Below the pieces are notes generated by a model that worked only from the letters and a program-made list of their open reading frames with translations, did not search any database and was not told the origin of the DNA. A DNA stretch of 64,000 bases from NCBI RefSeq assembly GCF_013369485.1, contig NZ_JABWEB010000002.1, positions 372,001 to 436,000 of the forward strand. The letters run 5' to 3'. This DNA comes from Massilia sp. BJB1822 (GTDB taxonomy: Bacteria; Pseudomonadota; Gammaproteobacteria; Burkholderiales; Burkholderiaceae_D). Positions within the stretch are counted from its first letter, which is position 1. Each line of letters starts with the position of its first letter. A program made the position numbers and the translations under genes. Below, piece by piece: positions 26,966 through 35,597 of the stretch.

Positions 26966-27673
26966 TCAGGGCAGGCGCTGGGCGGCGACCATGCGGTTGT
27001 ACAAGATGTTCGGCGAGACCCAGACCACGATATCGTCATACGCGCCGCCGGGAGCGGCAGCGTTGTCGCTGGCGCCGCGCGTGATGAAGGTGGTGCCGGC
27101 GGGATGCTGGTTGGCTTTCTCGTCCACGTTGCCGCTGCCTGCATCGGCGGCGCGCACGCCTTGCTCGCTGAAGCCGCCGTAGCCGTTCTTGCCGTGCGAA
27201 AGAATTACGGCGGGGATGTCGTTGATGCCGGTGGCGGCCACCAGATTGCCGCCGGCATCGCGCGAAGCCACAGTGATGTCGCGCGGCGTCTGCAGGCGAA
27301 ATGGCGCGGCGCTGTCGCTGAAGGCCGGCGTCACGCTGTAGCGGAACAAATGGCCCCAGCCATCGAGCTTGGGCAGGCCGAGCGTGGCCCAGGGCAGAAA
27401 GCCCTGGCGGCGCTCGCCGGTGCAGCGGCTGCCGTCGCGGTCTTCCAGGCCATTGGCGGCGGAAACGGCGGGGCAGGGCAGATAGCCGTTGCGCATCGCG
27501 AAGCCGAGCAAGGCTTCGCGCGCCTCTTCCAGCGTCCTCTGCGTATCGGCCGTGCGGCGCTGCGCCAGTTGGCTGTTCAGCGGCGCAAGCAGGCCGCCCA
27601 CCATCAGGCCTACGATCACCAGCACGATGGCCATTTCAACCAGGGTGAAACCTGTGTTCTTCGTCTTCATCAT
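26966..27673 (-). CDS. Prepilin-like protein with GFTLVEM signature
   Basis: 235 residues; two adjacent ATGs (27673 and 27670) are possible, both overlapping or abutting the preceding stop codon. It has class III signal KNTG|FTLVEMAIVLVIVGLMVGG, glutamate at position 5. The globular part contains LPCPA, RQGFLPWATLG, RYSVTP, ILSHGKNG and ASDNAAAPGG...DD. These motifs recur in the next gene upstream, so the two are tandem paralogues. It is probably a minor or structural pilin of the second pilus-like machine. Confidence 0.88.
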   Translation of the reverse strand: MMKTKNTGFTLVEMAIVLVIVGLMVGGLLAPLNSQLAQRRTADTQRTLEEAREALLGFAMRNGYLPCPAVSAANGLEDRDGSRCTGERRQGFLPWATLGLPKLDGWGHLFRYSVTPAFSDSAAPFRLQTPRDITVASRDAGGNLVAATGINDIPAVILSHGKNGYGGFSEQGVRAADAGSGNVDEKANQHPAGTTFITRGASDNAAAPGGAYDDIVVWVSPNILYNRMVAAQRLP

Positions 27674-27674
27674 G

Positions 27675-28403
27675 CTAGGGCAGGGTGCGCACCGCTGCCA
27701 TCCTTTCGTACAGTGTTGGTAGCGGCAGCGGCTGCAGCAGGTCATCGAAGACGCCGCCGGGAAATGCCGGATTATCGCTGGCGGCGCGCCGCATGAAGGT
27801 CAGCACGGCGCCATCGTTGCCTTGTTCGTCCACATTGCCCCGCGCGCCGTTGGCCTGCGCCACGCCGGCCACGCTGGTGCCGAGATTATTGCGTCCCTGC
27901 GAGAACACCACGGCTGGCGCGCATTGCGCATACAGCAAGCAGACCTCCTGCCCGACCGCATACAAAAGATTGCCATGGCTGTCGCGGGTCTGCACGCGCT
28001 TGGTGGCGATGGCCGAAATGCGCAGCAGCGGCGCGTGCGTGTATTCCGGCGTCACGCTGTAGCGCAGCACCTTGCCCCAGCTGTCGGCGCCCTCAACCCC
28101 CAGCGTCACCCAGGGCAAAAAACCGCTGCAGTCAGCCTCGCTGTCGCAGGACTCGGCGCTTTCGCTGCCATTGGTGGCCGAGATAGCTGGACGCGGCAGG
28201 CGGCCATGCAGAATGGCGAAGCCGATCAGCGCATCCGAAGCCTGCGTCAAGCGCGTTTGGGTGCGCTGTTCGCGCAACGCTTCCAGATTCTGCTTGCTGA
28301 AGACACTGATCAGCAAGGCCGCCGCGCCCAGGCCGGCGACGGTCAGCAGCAGGAGCAGGGCGGCGCCGCTCTGGCGCGCCGGGCGCTCAGCGGCCCGCTT
28401 CAT
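27675..28403 (-). CDS. Pilin-paralogue lacking the Glu5 signal
   Basis: 242 residues from the ATG giving MKRAAERPARQSG, overlapping the preceding gene by 17 bases; an ATG at 28414 is an alternative. N-terminus RQSG|AALLLLLTVAGLGAAALLI has a basic-glycine junction and hydrophobic helix like a prepilin, but no FTLVE and no glutamate at mature position 5, as in GspK/PilX-type proteins. The rest parallels the neighbouring pilin (GFAILHGRLPRPA, GFLPWVTLG, RYSVTP, VFSQGRNN, ASDNPAFPGG). It may be a tip-initiating minor pilin. Confidence 0.85.
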   Translation of the reverse strand: MKRAAERPARQSGAALLLLLTVAGLGAAALLISVFSKQNLEALREQRTQTRLTQASDALIGFAILHGRLPRPAISATNGSESAESCDSEADCSGFLPWVTLGVEGADSWGKVLRYSVTPEYTHAPLLRISAIATKRVQTRDSHGNLLYAVGQEVCLLYAQCAPAVVFSQGRNNLGTSVAGVAQANGARGNVDEQGNDGAVLTFMRRAASDNPAFPGGVFDDLLQPLPLPTLYERMAAVRTLP

Positions 28404-28824
28404 GCACGCTGCCATCGGCCGGATTGAAGCTTTGCCCGGGCTTGAGCTTGACGCTGCCGCCCGTGGGCAGGGGCACGGACAGCGCGCCGCCCTTGGCCCG
28501 CGCAGCCGAGCTTTCCAACGGTACGTTGTTGACCCAGACCACCGACTTGCCGCCATTGCGCCGGATCTCGCCATTCAGTTGCACCGGTTCGGGCGGTGGC
28601 GTTTCGCTGGCCGCCACGGGCGCGGGAGGCGGCGCGGGCGGCGCCTGGCCGGCGGGCATGCCGGGCATGCCCGATGTGCCGGCAGACGCGTTGCCGCGCT
28701 GGGCGTCGAGCTGTAAGCGCTCTTCCTGCGTGGTAAAGAGACGCCCGACGGCCGGCGCCATGGCCTGGGCCAGCAGCGGACCGCAGCACAGGCCCAGGCC
28801 AAGCGCCAACAGTGCGCGCCTCAT
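28387..28824 (-). CDS. PilP/MshK-like periplasmic protein
   Basis: 145 residues, ATG overlapping the stop of the PilO-like gene (ATGA). It has a signal peptide MRRALLALGLGLCCGPLLAQA, a Pro/Ala-rich linker and a small beta domain 'LNGEIRRNGGKSVVWVNNVPL ... VKLKPGQSFNPADGSV'. That domain resembles the PilP/MshK/GspC homology region (compare mshK at 51019: VLVGKEG..AVIDGQIVRRGEKV). It probably links the inner-membrane PilNO-like platform to the secretin. The assignment rests mainly on pattern and gene order. Confidence 0.7.
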   Translation of the reverse strand: MRRALLALGLGLCCGPLLAQAMAPAVGRLFTTQEERLQLDAQRGNASAGTSGMPGMPAGQAPPAPPPAPVAASETPPPEPVQLNGEIRRNGGKSVVWVNNVPLESSAARAKGGALSVPLPTGGSVKLKPGQSFNPADGSVHEAGR

Positions 28825-29510
28825 GGCTGGCTCCCTGCGGCCGGGGAGGCGGCCAGTGCCGCGGACGGCGCCGCAGGCAGGGGCGTCAAGGTCAGCCAAT
28901 TCAACGTGCAGTCGCCGCTCAGTGCGGGCGACTGCACGCCCGGCGTGGCGGTGGCGGTGCGGCGCAAGCTGCAATCCTGTACCGCGAAATAGCCGCGTTG
29001 GCGCAGGTCGGCGAGGAAGTTGAACAGGTCCATTTCGTGCAGCAGCTCCATATGCAGCTTCATGCGGCTGCCGCGCAGCTGGTAATCGCCGGTGGCCAGC
29101 GGCTGCTCCAGCCGGTAGGGCTGCTGTGGGTCGATCTGATAGGTAAGCGGCAGCAACTGGCGCTGCTCCTGAATCTGGCGGATGCTTTCCACCCAATCGA
29201 GGCGGCGCTCTTCGCCGGCGAGTCCCTTGCGCTGCAATTCGAGAAAGGCGGGCAGGAAGTGGCGGATTTCCTGTTTCTCCGTTTCTGCGTTGGTCAGGCG
29301 CGAGTGAGCGTCGTTGCGGGCGCGCTGGGCGCGCGCTTCGACGTCAAGCGCATCCTGTTTATACCAATAGCTGAGCGCGACTGCGGTCACTGCCAGACCG
29401 GCGGTGGCAGCGAAGGTCAGCGCGGCCTTGCGGATGCGGGTGAAGCCGCTGAGCCAGAAAGGCAGGGGCAGGCCGGCGCCGGGATTCTTTTTGCTGGGCT
29501 GGGCGTTCAT
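28821..29510 (-). CDS. PilO/MshJ-like inner-membrane platform protein
   Basis: 229 residues starting at MNAQPSKKNPGAG, the ATG overlapping the upstream stop (ATGA); an in-frame ATG at 29519 is possible. One transmembrane segment (ALTFAATAGLAVTAVALSYWY) follows a short cytoplasmic tail, then a coiled-coil-rich region and a C-terminal ferredoxin-like part with YQLRGSRMKLHMELLHEMDLFNFLADLRQRG. This is the PilO/GspM layout. It lies between the GspL-like and PilP-like genes, as pilN-O-P order predicts. Confidence 0.75.
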   Translation of the reverse strand: MNAQPSKKNPGAGLPLPFWLSGFTRIRKAALTFAATAGLAVTAVALSYWYKQDALDVEARAQRARNDAHSRLTNAETEKQEIRHFLPAFLELQRKGLAGEERRLDWVESIRQIQEQRQLLPLTYQIDPQQPYRLEQPLATGDYQLRGSRMKLHMELLHEMDLFNFLADLRQRGYFAVQDCSLRRTATATPGVQSPALSGDCTLNWLTLTPLPAAPSAALAASPAAGSQP

Positions 29511-31108
29511 GGGTTCCACACCAGGTTCAGGGTAAATTTTGCGCGGTCTACCACTGCATTGCTGCCGCTGCTGCCCGCGCGGCCGCTTAGCTTCACGTTC
29601 GAACGCACGTCGAAAGGCAGGCTGCCGATTTGCACCGTCATGCGCGGCGTGCGCGCCAGCGCCTGGGCAAAGCCGTTCATGCTGTCGAGGACCGCGCGGT
29701 AATCGTCCTGCGGCACCAGCACTTCGGCTTCCAGCCGCAGGGTCTGTGGCGGGCGGCGCGGAATGCCCAGCAGCAGGGCGGGCAGGGGGGACGCAGCTTG
29801 TGCCTGTGCGCTGGCGCTGAAGCCGGGCATGGCTCCGGCCGGGCCGGACGCGGCAGTGCCGTCCGCCTGCGCGGCCAGGCCCGGCACCTGGATCTGCCAG
29901 TCCAGCTGCGTCAGGCGGATTTGCGGCGACTGCTCCAGCGCCGTGCTGACCAGCTGCAGCATGGCTTCCGGCGCCGGGCCTTGCTCAGCCAGCATTGTTT
30001 CGATGCTGACGGCCGCCTTCATATTGACAGTGCGGGCCGGCGCCGGCGGCATGGTGGACATGCTGGCCAGGTAGGCGCTTTCCTTGCGCGCCGCTTCCGC
30101 CCGCAGCTCCGCCGCATGGCTTTCGGCCGCGCCATAGCTGATCAGGTTGGCCACTGTCCAGACCAGGCCCGCCACGCCGATCACGGCACTCGATGCGTAA
30201 AGCGAGATGCGCGCCCGCCACAACTGGAAGTGGCGGCGCACTTCGCCGCGGCTGTAATGGCCTGGAGGGCGCGCCCGCGCCAGGCGCGCCAGCAGCAAGC
30301 CGTCGGCCAGCGGCGCGGCGGGATCGGCGTCGAACTGCGGCGCCAGCTCTTCCAGCGGCAGGAAGTCGAAAGCGGTTTCCGGACCATCCTGGCACAGCGC
30401 TGCCAGCGCCGCAATCTGCGCCGCCGGCGCGAGGATGGCCGTGTGCAGCACGTCGCCGCGTCCGATCAGGCGCACACTGGTGAGGAATTGCTGGGCGCGG
30501 GCGGTTTCCGCCGCCACGCTGCTGGCCAGGTGTTTGCCGCCGACGGTGGGCGTCAAGCGCGAGAATTTCAGCGCCCCATTGCGGAAATAGCTTTGCCGCA
30601 GGCCCGCCGACTGAGGCGTGACCAGCAGCAGATGTTCGTGTCCCGGCAGCAGGCGCTGTACCAGTTCGGTGCTGAGCAGGGCTGCCGAATAAATTCCGGC
30701 CAGCGGCGTGGCTGCTTCCTCCATTGCTTCCAGCCAGGGCGCAAGCAGGGCCGGATTGGTCAGCGCCGACAGCAGCACCTGATCGTCGCGCCGTCCATCG
30801 GCGGCGCGGCCCAGAATGGTGGCGCGGCGGTAGGGTGTTTCGCGGTAAAGCTGGGACAGGCGGCGTTCGCGCAGATTGCGCCCCGCCTTGCCGCCCACGT
30901 GGGGCAGCTGCTGCACCTGGAAATCCTCTTCCACCAGGTCGGCCAGCAGCCAGGCCGGCGTCTGGCCCTGCTGTTCCAGCCAGGCGGCGAAGGCTTGCAG
31001 GCCGGCGGCATCGGCGGCAAAGAAGCTGCTGTCCGTCGCGACGCCGCGCTGGCACAGGCTGGCCCAAAGGCCTTCGCTGCTGAGATAAAAAAGCTGTTTG
31101 CGCAACAT
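29507..31108 (-). CDS. GspL-like PilM-PilN fusion protein
   Basis: 533 residues. The N-terminal ~300 residues resemble a degenerate actin-like PilM/MshI cytoplasmic domain (LLLVTPQSAGLRQSYFRNGALKFSRLTP). A transmembrane helix SLYASSAVIGVAGLVWTVANL near 315-335 follows, then a coiled-coil and a periplasmic ferredoxin-like PilN domain. This is the domain order of GspL. The canonical MSHA locus in this window encodes the same two parts as separate genes (48538 and 49482). It would recruit the GspE ATPase to the inner-membrane platform. Confidence 0.75.
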   Translation of the reverse strand: MLRKQLFYLSSEGLWASLCQRGVATDSSFFAADAAGLQAFAAWLEQQGQTPAWLLADLVEEDFQVQQLPHVGGKAGRNLRERRLSQLYRETPYRRATILGRAADGRRDDQVLLSALTNPALLAPWLEAMEEAATPLAGIYSAALLSTELVQRLLPGHEHLLLVTPQSAGLRQSYFRNGALKFSRLTPTVGGKHLASSVAAETARAQQFLTSVRLIGRGDVLHTAILAPAAQIAALAALCQDGPETAFDFLPLEELAPQFDADPAAPLADGLLLARLARARPPGHYSRGEVRRHFQLWRARISLYASSAVIGVAGLVWTVANLISYGAAESHAAELRAEAARKESAYLASMSTMPPAPARTVNMKAAVSIETMLAEQGPAPEAMLQLVSTALEQSPQIRLTQLDWQIQVPGLAAQADGTAASGPAGAMPGFSASAQAQAASPLPALLLGIPRRPPQTLRLEAEVLVPQDDYRAVLDSMNGFAQALARTPRMTVQIGSLPFDVRSNVKLSGRAGSSGSNAVVDRAKFTLNLVWNP

Positions 31109-31110
31109 GG

Positions 31111-32316
31111 TCAGATCCTGATATTGCTGATCGTGTCGTAAATCGGCCCGAGCACGGACAGCATGATCCAGCCCAGCAGCAGGCCCAAGATTACTGTCAT
31201 GGCCGGCTCGATCATGGCCTGCACCTTCTCGATCTGCTCCTTCACCTCGCGGTTATAGAAGTAGCTGACATTGCGCAGCGCCCCATCGAGCGCGCCGGTG
31301 GCCTCGCCCACCTTCAGCATGCGCACCACCAGCGGCGGGAAGATGCCGGTGCTCTGGAAGGCTTGCGTCACGCTCTGGCCATCGGAAATCTGCTGGCCCG
31401 CGCGGCGCAGGGCGGCCGCCACCACGCGGTTGCCGGCAATGCCCTCGGACAGGCGGATGCACTCCAGGATGGTGATGCCGGAGGCGTACATCAGCGCAAA
31501 GAAGGTGGCGAAGCGCGCCAGGATGATCTTGTGCAGAACGGGGCCGATCAGCCAGACGCGCAGCTTGAAGGCATCGGCTGCATAGCGCGCGCTCTCGCTG
31601 CGGCGCAGCCAGTAGCGCAGGCCGAACCAGGCCGGCAGCGGCGCCGCCAGCAGCAGGTACCAGTAGGCGATGAAGACATTCGACACCGCGATCAGCACCC
31701 GCGTATGCAGCGGCAGCTCGCCGCCCTGGTTCTTGATGAAAGACGTCAGCTGCGGCACCAGGTAGATCATCAGGAAGAAGGTGACCGCGATGACCACGGC
31801 CGCCACCACAGCGGGATAGGTCGCCATCTTCTTGGTCTGCGCCGCCAGCTCGTCCTGCCAGCGCAGGCTGTCGGCCAGATTGCGGAACACTTCATTGACC
31901 TTGCCGCTCGCTTCGCCGGCGCGTATCAGGCTGGTGAAGGTGAGGTCGAACACTTCCGGATAGGCGGCCAGCGCATCGGAGAGCTGCAGGCCGCCCTCGA
32001 TGCTTTCGATCAGATCGGTGATGATCTCGCGGAAGCGCGCATGGTCCATGCTGTCGCGCAGATCGGCCAGGCCTTCCAGGATCGGCACGCCGGCATTCGC
32101 CATTTGCTCCATATGGAAGCAGAAGTTGATCAAGTCGCTGCGCCGCACCGGCTTGCGGCCCATGGCCACCACCTTTTGCCGGCTTTCGCGGCAATCGATC
32201 AGATCCAGCTGCATGCGGCCCAGGCGCAGTTCCAGGTCCGGCACGTTGAGCGCGTCCATATTGCCCGGCACGACCTGGCCGGCGGCATCCATGGCGCGGT
32301 AGATAAATTGCGGCAT
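31111..32316 (-). CDS. GspF/PilC-like inner-membrane platform protein
   Basis: 401 residues. T2SF family layout: cytoplasmic N-terminal domain (MPQFIYRAMDAAGQVVPGNMDAL), three or four transmembrane helices (PAVVAAVVIAVTFFLMIYLV, MTVILGLLLGWIMLSVLGP), and the repeated domain with ANAGVPILEGLADLRDS and MYASGITILECIRLSEG. The start overlaps the upstream gspE-like stop (TGATG). It is paralogous to mshG at 41153. It anchors the ATPase to the pilus assembly site. Confidence 0.93.
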   Translation of the reverse strand: MPQFIYRAMDAAGQVVPGNMDALNVPDLELRLGRMQLDLIDCRESRQKVVAMGRKPVRRSDLINFCFHMEQMANAGVPILEGLADLRDSMDHARFREIITDLIESIEGGLQLSDALAAYPEVFDLTFTSLIRAGEASGKVNEVFRNLADSLRWQDELAAQTKKMATYPAVVAAVVIAVTFFLMIYLVPQLTSFIKNQGGELPLHTRVLIAVSNVFIAYWYLLLAAPLPAWFGLRYWLRRSESARYAADAFKLRVWLIGPVLHKIILARFATFFALMYASGITILECIRLSEGIAGNRVVAAALRRAGQQISDGQSVTQAFQSTGIFPPLVVRMLKVGEATGALDGALRNVSYFYNREVKEQIEKVQAMIEPAMTVILGLLLGWIMLSVLGPIYDTISNIRI

Positions 32317-34019
32317 CAGCTCAACCTGTCCGTCAGATCGACCACGCGCGAGACTTCTTCCAGCGTGGTCACGCCTTCCAGCACGCGGCGCATGCCGTCA
32401 TCGACCAGGGTGCGGAAACCGGCCGCGCTGGCGGCGGCGCGCAGTTCGCGGTTGCTGGCGCGGCGCGCCACCAGTTCATCAAGTTCGCCGTTCATCTTCA
32501 GCAGTTCCATGATGGCCAGGCGGCCTTTGTAGCCCTGATGCGCACAGCGTTCGCAGCCCACGGCGCGGTAGATGGTGGCGGGCGGCTGCTCCTCGTCCAG
32601 TCCCAGCAGGCGGCGTTCGATCTCATCGGCCTGCAGCGGCTCGCGGCAGTGCAGGCACAGCTTGCGCACCAGGCGCTGCGCGATCACGCCGATGATATTG
32701 CCGGCCATGATGTCGGGCAGCACGCCGATATCGAGCAGGCGCGAGATCGAACCGACGGCCGAATTGGTGTGCAGGGTGGAATATACCTGGTGGCCGGTCA
32801 TGGCGGCAGCAAAGGCCATATCGGCCGTTTCCTTGTCGCGGATCTCGCCCACCAGGATCACGTCCGGGTCTTGCCGCATCATGGAGCGGATGCCGTCGGC
32901 GAAGCCCAGCTTGGCCGACTCGTTGACTGAAGTCTGGCGGATCATCGACATCGGGTATTCGACAGGGTCTTCCAGCGTCATGATGTTGACGCTTTCGGTG
33001 TTGATATGGTTCAGGATCGAATACAGGGTGGTGGTCTTGCCGCTGCCGGTGGGGCCGGTGACGAGGATCAAGCCATCGGGACGGGCGATCATCAGTTTCA
33101 GCAGCTGCAGTTCGGCTTCGGCCAGGCCCAGGCCATCGAGCGGCACGATGCCTTTCTGCCGGTCCAGCACGCGCAGCACGAAATTTTCGCCATGCGTGGT
33201 GGGCTGGGCGCTGGAGCGGAAGTCGATCTGGCGGCCCGAGAACTTGATGCTGATGCGGCCATCCTGCGGCGCGCGCGTCTCGGCGATATTCATATTGCTC
33301 ATCACCTTCAGGCGCACCACCATGGCCGGCCAGTAGGATTTGTGCAGGCTGCGGATCTGGCGCAGGATGCCGTCGATGCGGTAGCGGATGCGCAGGAAGC
33401 TTTGCTCCGGCTCGAAGTGGATGTCGGAGGCGCCGTTCTGCACCGCGTCGGCCAGCAGGGCGTCGATCAGGCGCACCATGGGCTGGCTGTACTCGTCCGA
33501 GGTGGAGCTCATGCTCTGGTAATTGACCTCGCCCGTTTCGATCTCGTGCAGGATGCCGTCGATGGACAGCTCGAAGCCGTAGTACTGGTCGATGGCGCGC
33601 GCGATATCCGATTCGTTCACCAGCAGCGGCGTAATCGTGATGCCCTTGACCAGCATGGCGCTGATCTGATCCAGCGCCACGATATTGCTGGTGTCCGACA
33701 TGGCCAGGATCAGGTTGTCGCTGTGGCGCTCGTAGACGATGGGGAAGACACGGTAGCGCTTGGCCACGTCCTTGGGAATCAGCTGGAGCGCGATGGCGTC
33801 CACCACCAGGCTATTCAGGTCGGCAGCCGGGGTTTTCAGGTTTTCGCTGAGGGCTTCGCGCACCGTGGCCTCGGTCACGAAGCCGAGCGTGATGAGCAGC
33901 TTGCCCAGCGGCTCATTGCTGCGTTTCTGCTCGATCAGCGCGATGCGCAACTGGTCTTCGCTGATCACGCCTTTCTGGATCAGCAGCTTGCCCAGCGGGA
34001 GTTTTGCTTGTTCTGCCAT
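32316..34019 (-). CDS. GspE/PilB-type assembly ATPase
   Basis: 567 residues, the same length as MshE. It has an N-terminal MshEN-like domain (LPLGKLLIQKG ... Q31; PLGKLLITLG ... N60), Walker A GPTGSGKT at 322-329, the Asp box and Walker B LILVGEIRDKETADMAF, and a His box (STLHTNSA). A tetracysteine zinc site follows (CLHC ... CERC). Compared with MshE, the basic residue beginning each c-di-GMP motif is proline here (P8, P37). It powers the pseudopilus/pilus of this operon. Confidence 0.93.
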   Translation of the reverse strand: MAEQAKLPLGKLLIQKGVISEDQLRIALIEQKRSNEPLGKLLITLGFVTEATVREALSENLKTPAADLNSLVVDAIALQLIPKDVAKRYRVFPIVYERHSDNLILAMSDTSNIVALDQISAMLVKGITITPLLVNESDIARAIDQYYGFELSIDGILHEIETGEVNYQSMSSTSDEYSQPMVRLIDALLADAVQNGASDIHFEPEQSFLRIRYRIDGILRQIRSLHKSYWPAMVVRLKVMSNMNIAETRAPQDGRISIKFSGRQIDFRSSAQPTTHGENFVLRVLDRQKGIVPLDGLGLAEAELQLLKLMIARPDGLILVTGPTGSGKTTTLYSILNHINTESVNIMTLEDPVEYPMSMIRQTSVNESAKLGFADGIRSMMRQDPDVILVGEIRDKETADMAFAAAMTGHQVYSTLHTNSAVGSISRLLDIGVLPDIMAGNIIGVIAQRLVRKLCLHCREPLQADEIERRLLGLDEEQPPATIYRAVGCERCAHQGYKGRLAIMELLKMNGELDELVARRASNRELRAAASAAGFRTLVDDGMRRVLEGVTTLEEVSRVVDLTDRLS

Positions 34020-34031
34020 GTATCGTTATGT

Positions 34032-35597
34032 TCAGCGCGCGGCGGCGGCCAGTTCCTGCAAGCGGCGGAGCGCGGCCGCCTGGTCGAAGCTGGCGCGCGT
34101 GGCCTGCGCCAGCGCCAGGGCGCGTTCGTAATAGCCCAGGGCCAGCTTGCCCTGGTTCAGGCGATCCAGCCCGATCGCCAGGTTGAAGGCGTAATCGGGA
34201 TTGGAGGGCGACCCGGTGTAAGCGCGGAAGAAGGCTTGCTGTGCCTCCGGCCAGCGGCCCTGGCGTGCATACAGATTGCCGAGCGCGAAGTGCACCGGCG
34301 CCGATTCCGGGGCGCGCTGCAGGATGGCTTTCAGCCGACCCTCGGTCTGGCCGGCGTCGCCGCCGCGCAGGCTGCTCAGGCCTGCCAAGGCCTCACCATC
34401 GTTGGGATCGAGTTCCAGCAGGCGCAGATATGCGGCGCTGGCTTGGGCTGGACGCTGCTCGCGCAAGGCCACGGCGGCGCTGCCGAGCAGTGCGTCGCGG
34501 TTGTTCGGGTCTTGCTGCAGCGCCTGGGCATACTGCTGGCCCGCCCCGGCCATATCGCCCGCCTGGAAGCTTTGATAAGCCGCCTGGATGAGAGGTGGCA
34601 CTTGCTGGGCCGCGCTATTGCGCACGATACGCAGCTCGCCGCTTTCGGCGCCAATAGGCGTCAGGCCGGCGCTGCTGTCTGAGCTAGCGGAAGGAGCGGT
34701 GGCATGGAATGCGCCGTTGCTGGCCGGCGCGGGAGCGACGCCTTGCGTTGGCTGATGCGTTTCGGCGGCTTGGCGTTCGGTAGCAGCACGGCTTGCGGCT
34801 TGTGCCTCTTCCGGCGACATTCTTTGCTCTACCGGCGATGGCTGCGCGGCGTAGGCCGGAGCGGGAGGCTGCGGTGCGGCGCCGTCAACAGCGGGCGTGG
34901 CGGCGGCATCGCCGGCCGGAGCGGCGGGGACCACGACCGTGGCTGGCGGCACGCCGCCCTGGCCCGGCATTGCCACCATGGGCAGAGAAGCACCAGGCCG
35001 CGCGGTCAGGGCGCGCCAGTACATCAAACCGAAAATGATCACGATCAGCGCCAGAATTCCGCCCAGGATGGCCAGCCGCAGATGGGCCGGATCGATGCGT
35101 CCAGCCGTCTTCTCATGGCTTGGCCGCGCGCTGTGGCGCGGTGTCTGGCCGCTGCGCCTGGCCGCCGGCTGAGCGGTCTGCTGGCCTGGTGGCGTGCGCG
35201 GCGCTGCGGCCGCGGCGGGCGCCGCTTCCTGCCGCGCCTGGGGCGGCACTGGATCGTGGATGGCCTCCGTGGCGGGAACCAGTGGAATCTCGCCGGAACC
35301 GGACGGTGTGAAATCGAGGGGCGCCAGGCTGGGTTCCTCGCTGGGCGCTGTGGCCGCTTCGTACGCGTGGTCCGTGGTCGCACTGGCCATGCCGGCGGCG
35401 CTGCGCGAGGTATAGGCCGATGCATCCAGCGGTTCCAGCGACAGCCCCGCCGTGCCAGCTTGCGGCGCGGCAGGGCTTTGCGGCTCCAGCGCCAGGATGT
35501 CGTCGAAGGCCTCGGATGGGCGCTCCAGCTCCTCGTCCGGCAGATTGCTCTGCTTGGCGCGTTCGGCCTTTTTCAATGCTTGCATCAGCAGGCTCAT
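34032..35597 (-). CDS. MshN-like TPR protein
   Basis: 521 residues, ATG overlapping the upstream secretin stop (ATGA). N-terminus MSLLMQALKKAERAKQSN parallels MshN (MSLINKMLQDLDARG). A transmembrane helix LRLAILGGILALIVIIFGLMYW lies near 175-196. A long Ala/Pro-rich linker is followed by several TPR units (AYQSFQAGDMAGAGQQYAQALQQDPNNRDALLGS...). It is likely bitopic with a periplasmic TPR domain, aiding secretin or pilus assembly. Confidence 0.85.
   Translation of the reverse strand: MSLLMQALKKAERAKQSNLPDEELERPSEAFDDILALEPQSPAAPQAGTAGLSLEPLDASAYTSRSAAGMASATTDHAYEAATAPSEEPSLAPLDFTPSGSGEIPLVPATEAIHDPVPPQARQEAAPAAAAAPRTPPGQQTAQPAARRSGQTPRHSARPSHEKTAGRIDPAHLRLAILGGILALIVIIFGLMYWRALTARPGASLPMVAMPGQGGVPPATVVVPAAPAGDAAATPAVDGAAPQPPAPAYAAQPSPVEQRMSPEEAQAASRAATERQAAETHQPTQGVAPAPASNGAFHATAPSASSDSSAGLTPIGAESGELRIVRNSAAQQVPPLIQAAYQSFQAGDMAGAGQQYAQALQQDPNNRDALLGSAAVALREQRPAQASAAYLRLLELDPNDGEALAGLSSLRGGDAGQTEGRLKAILQRAPESAPVHFALGNLYARQGRWPEAQQAFFRAYTGSPSNPDYAFNLAIGLDRLNQGKLALGYYERALALAQATRASFDQAAALRRLQELAAAAR

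Noticed and set aside
28825..29196. Upstream extension of the PilP-like protein
   Set aside because: Overlaps the PilO-like gene in another frame and lacks sense; the ATG at 28824 gives a signal peptide.
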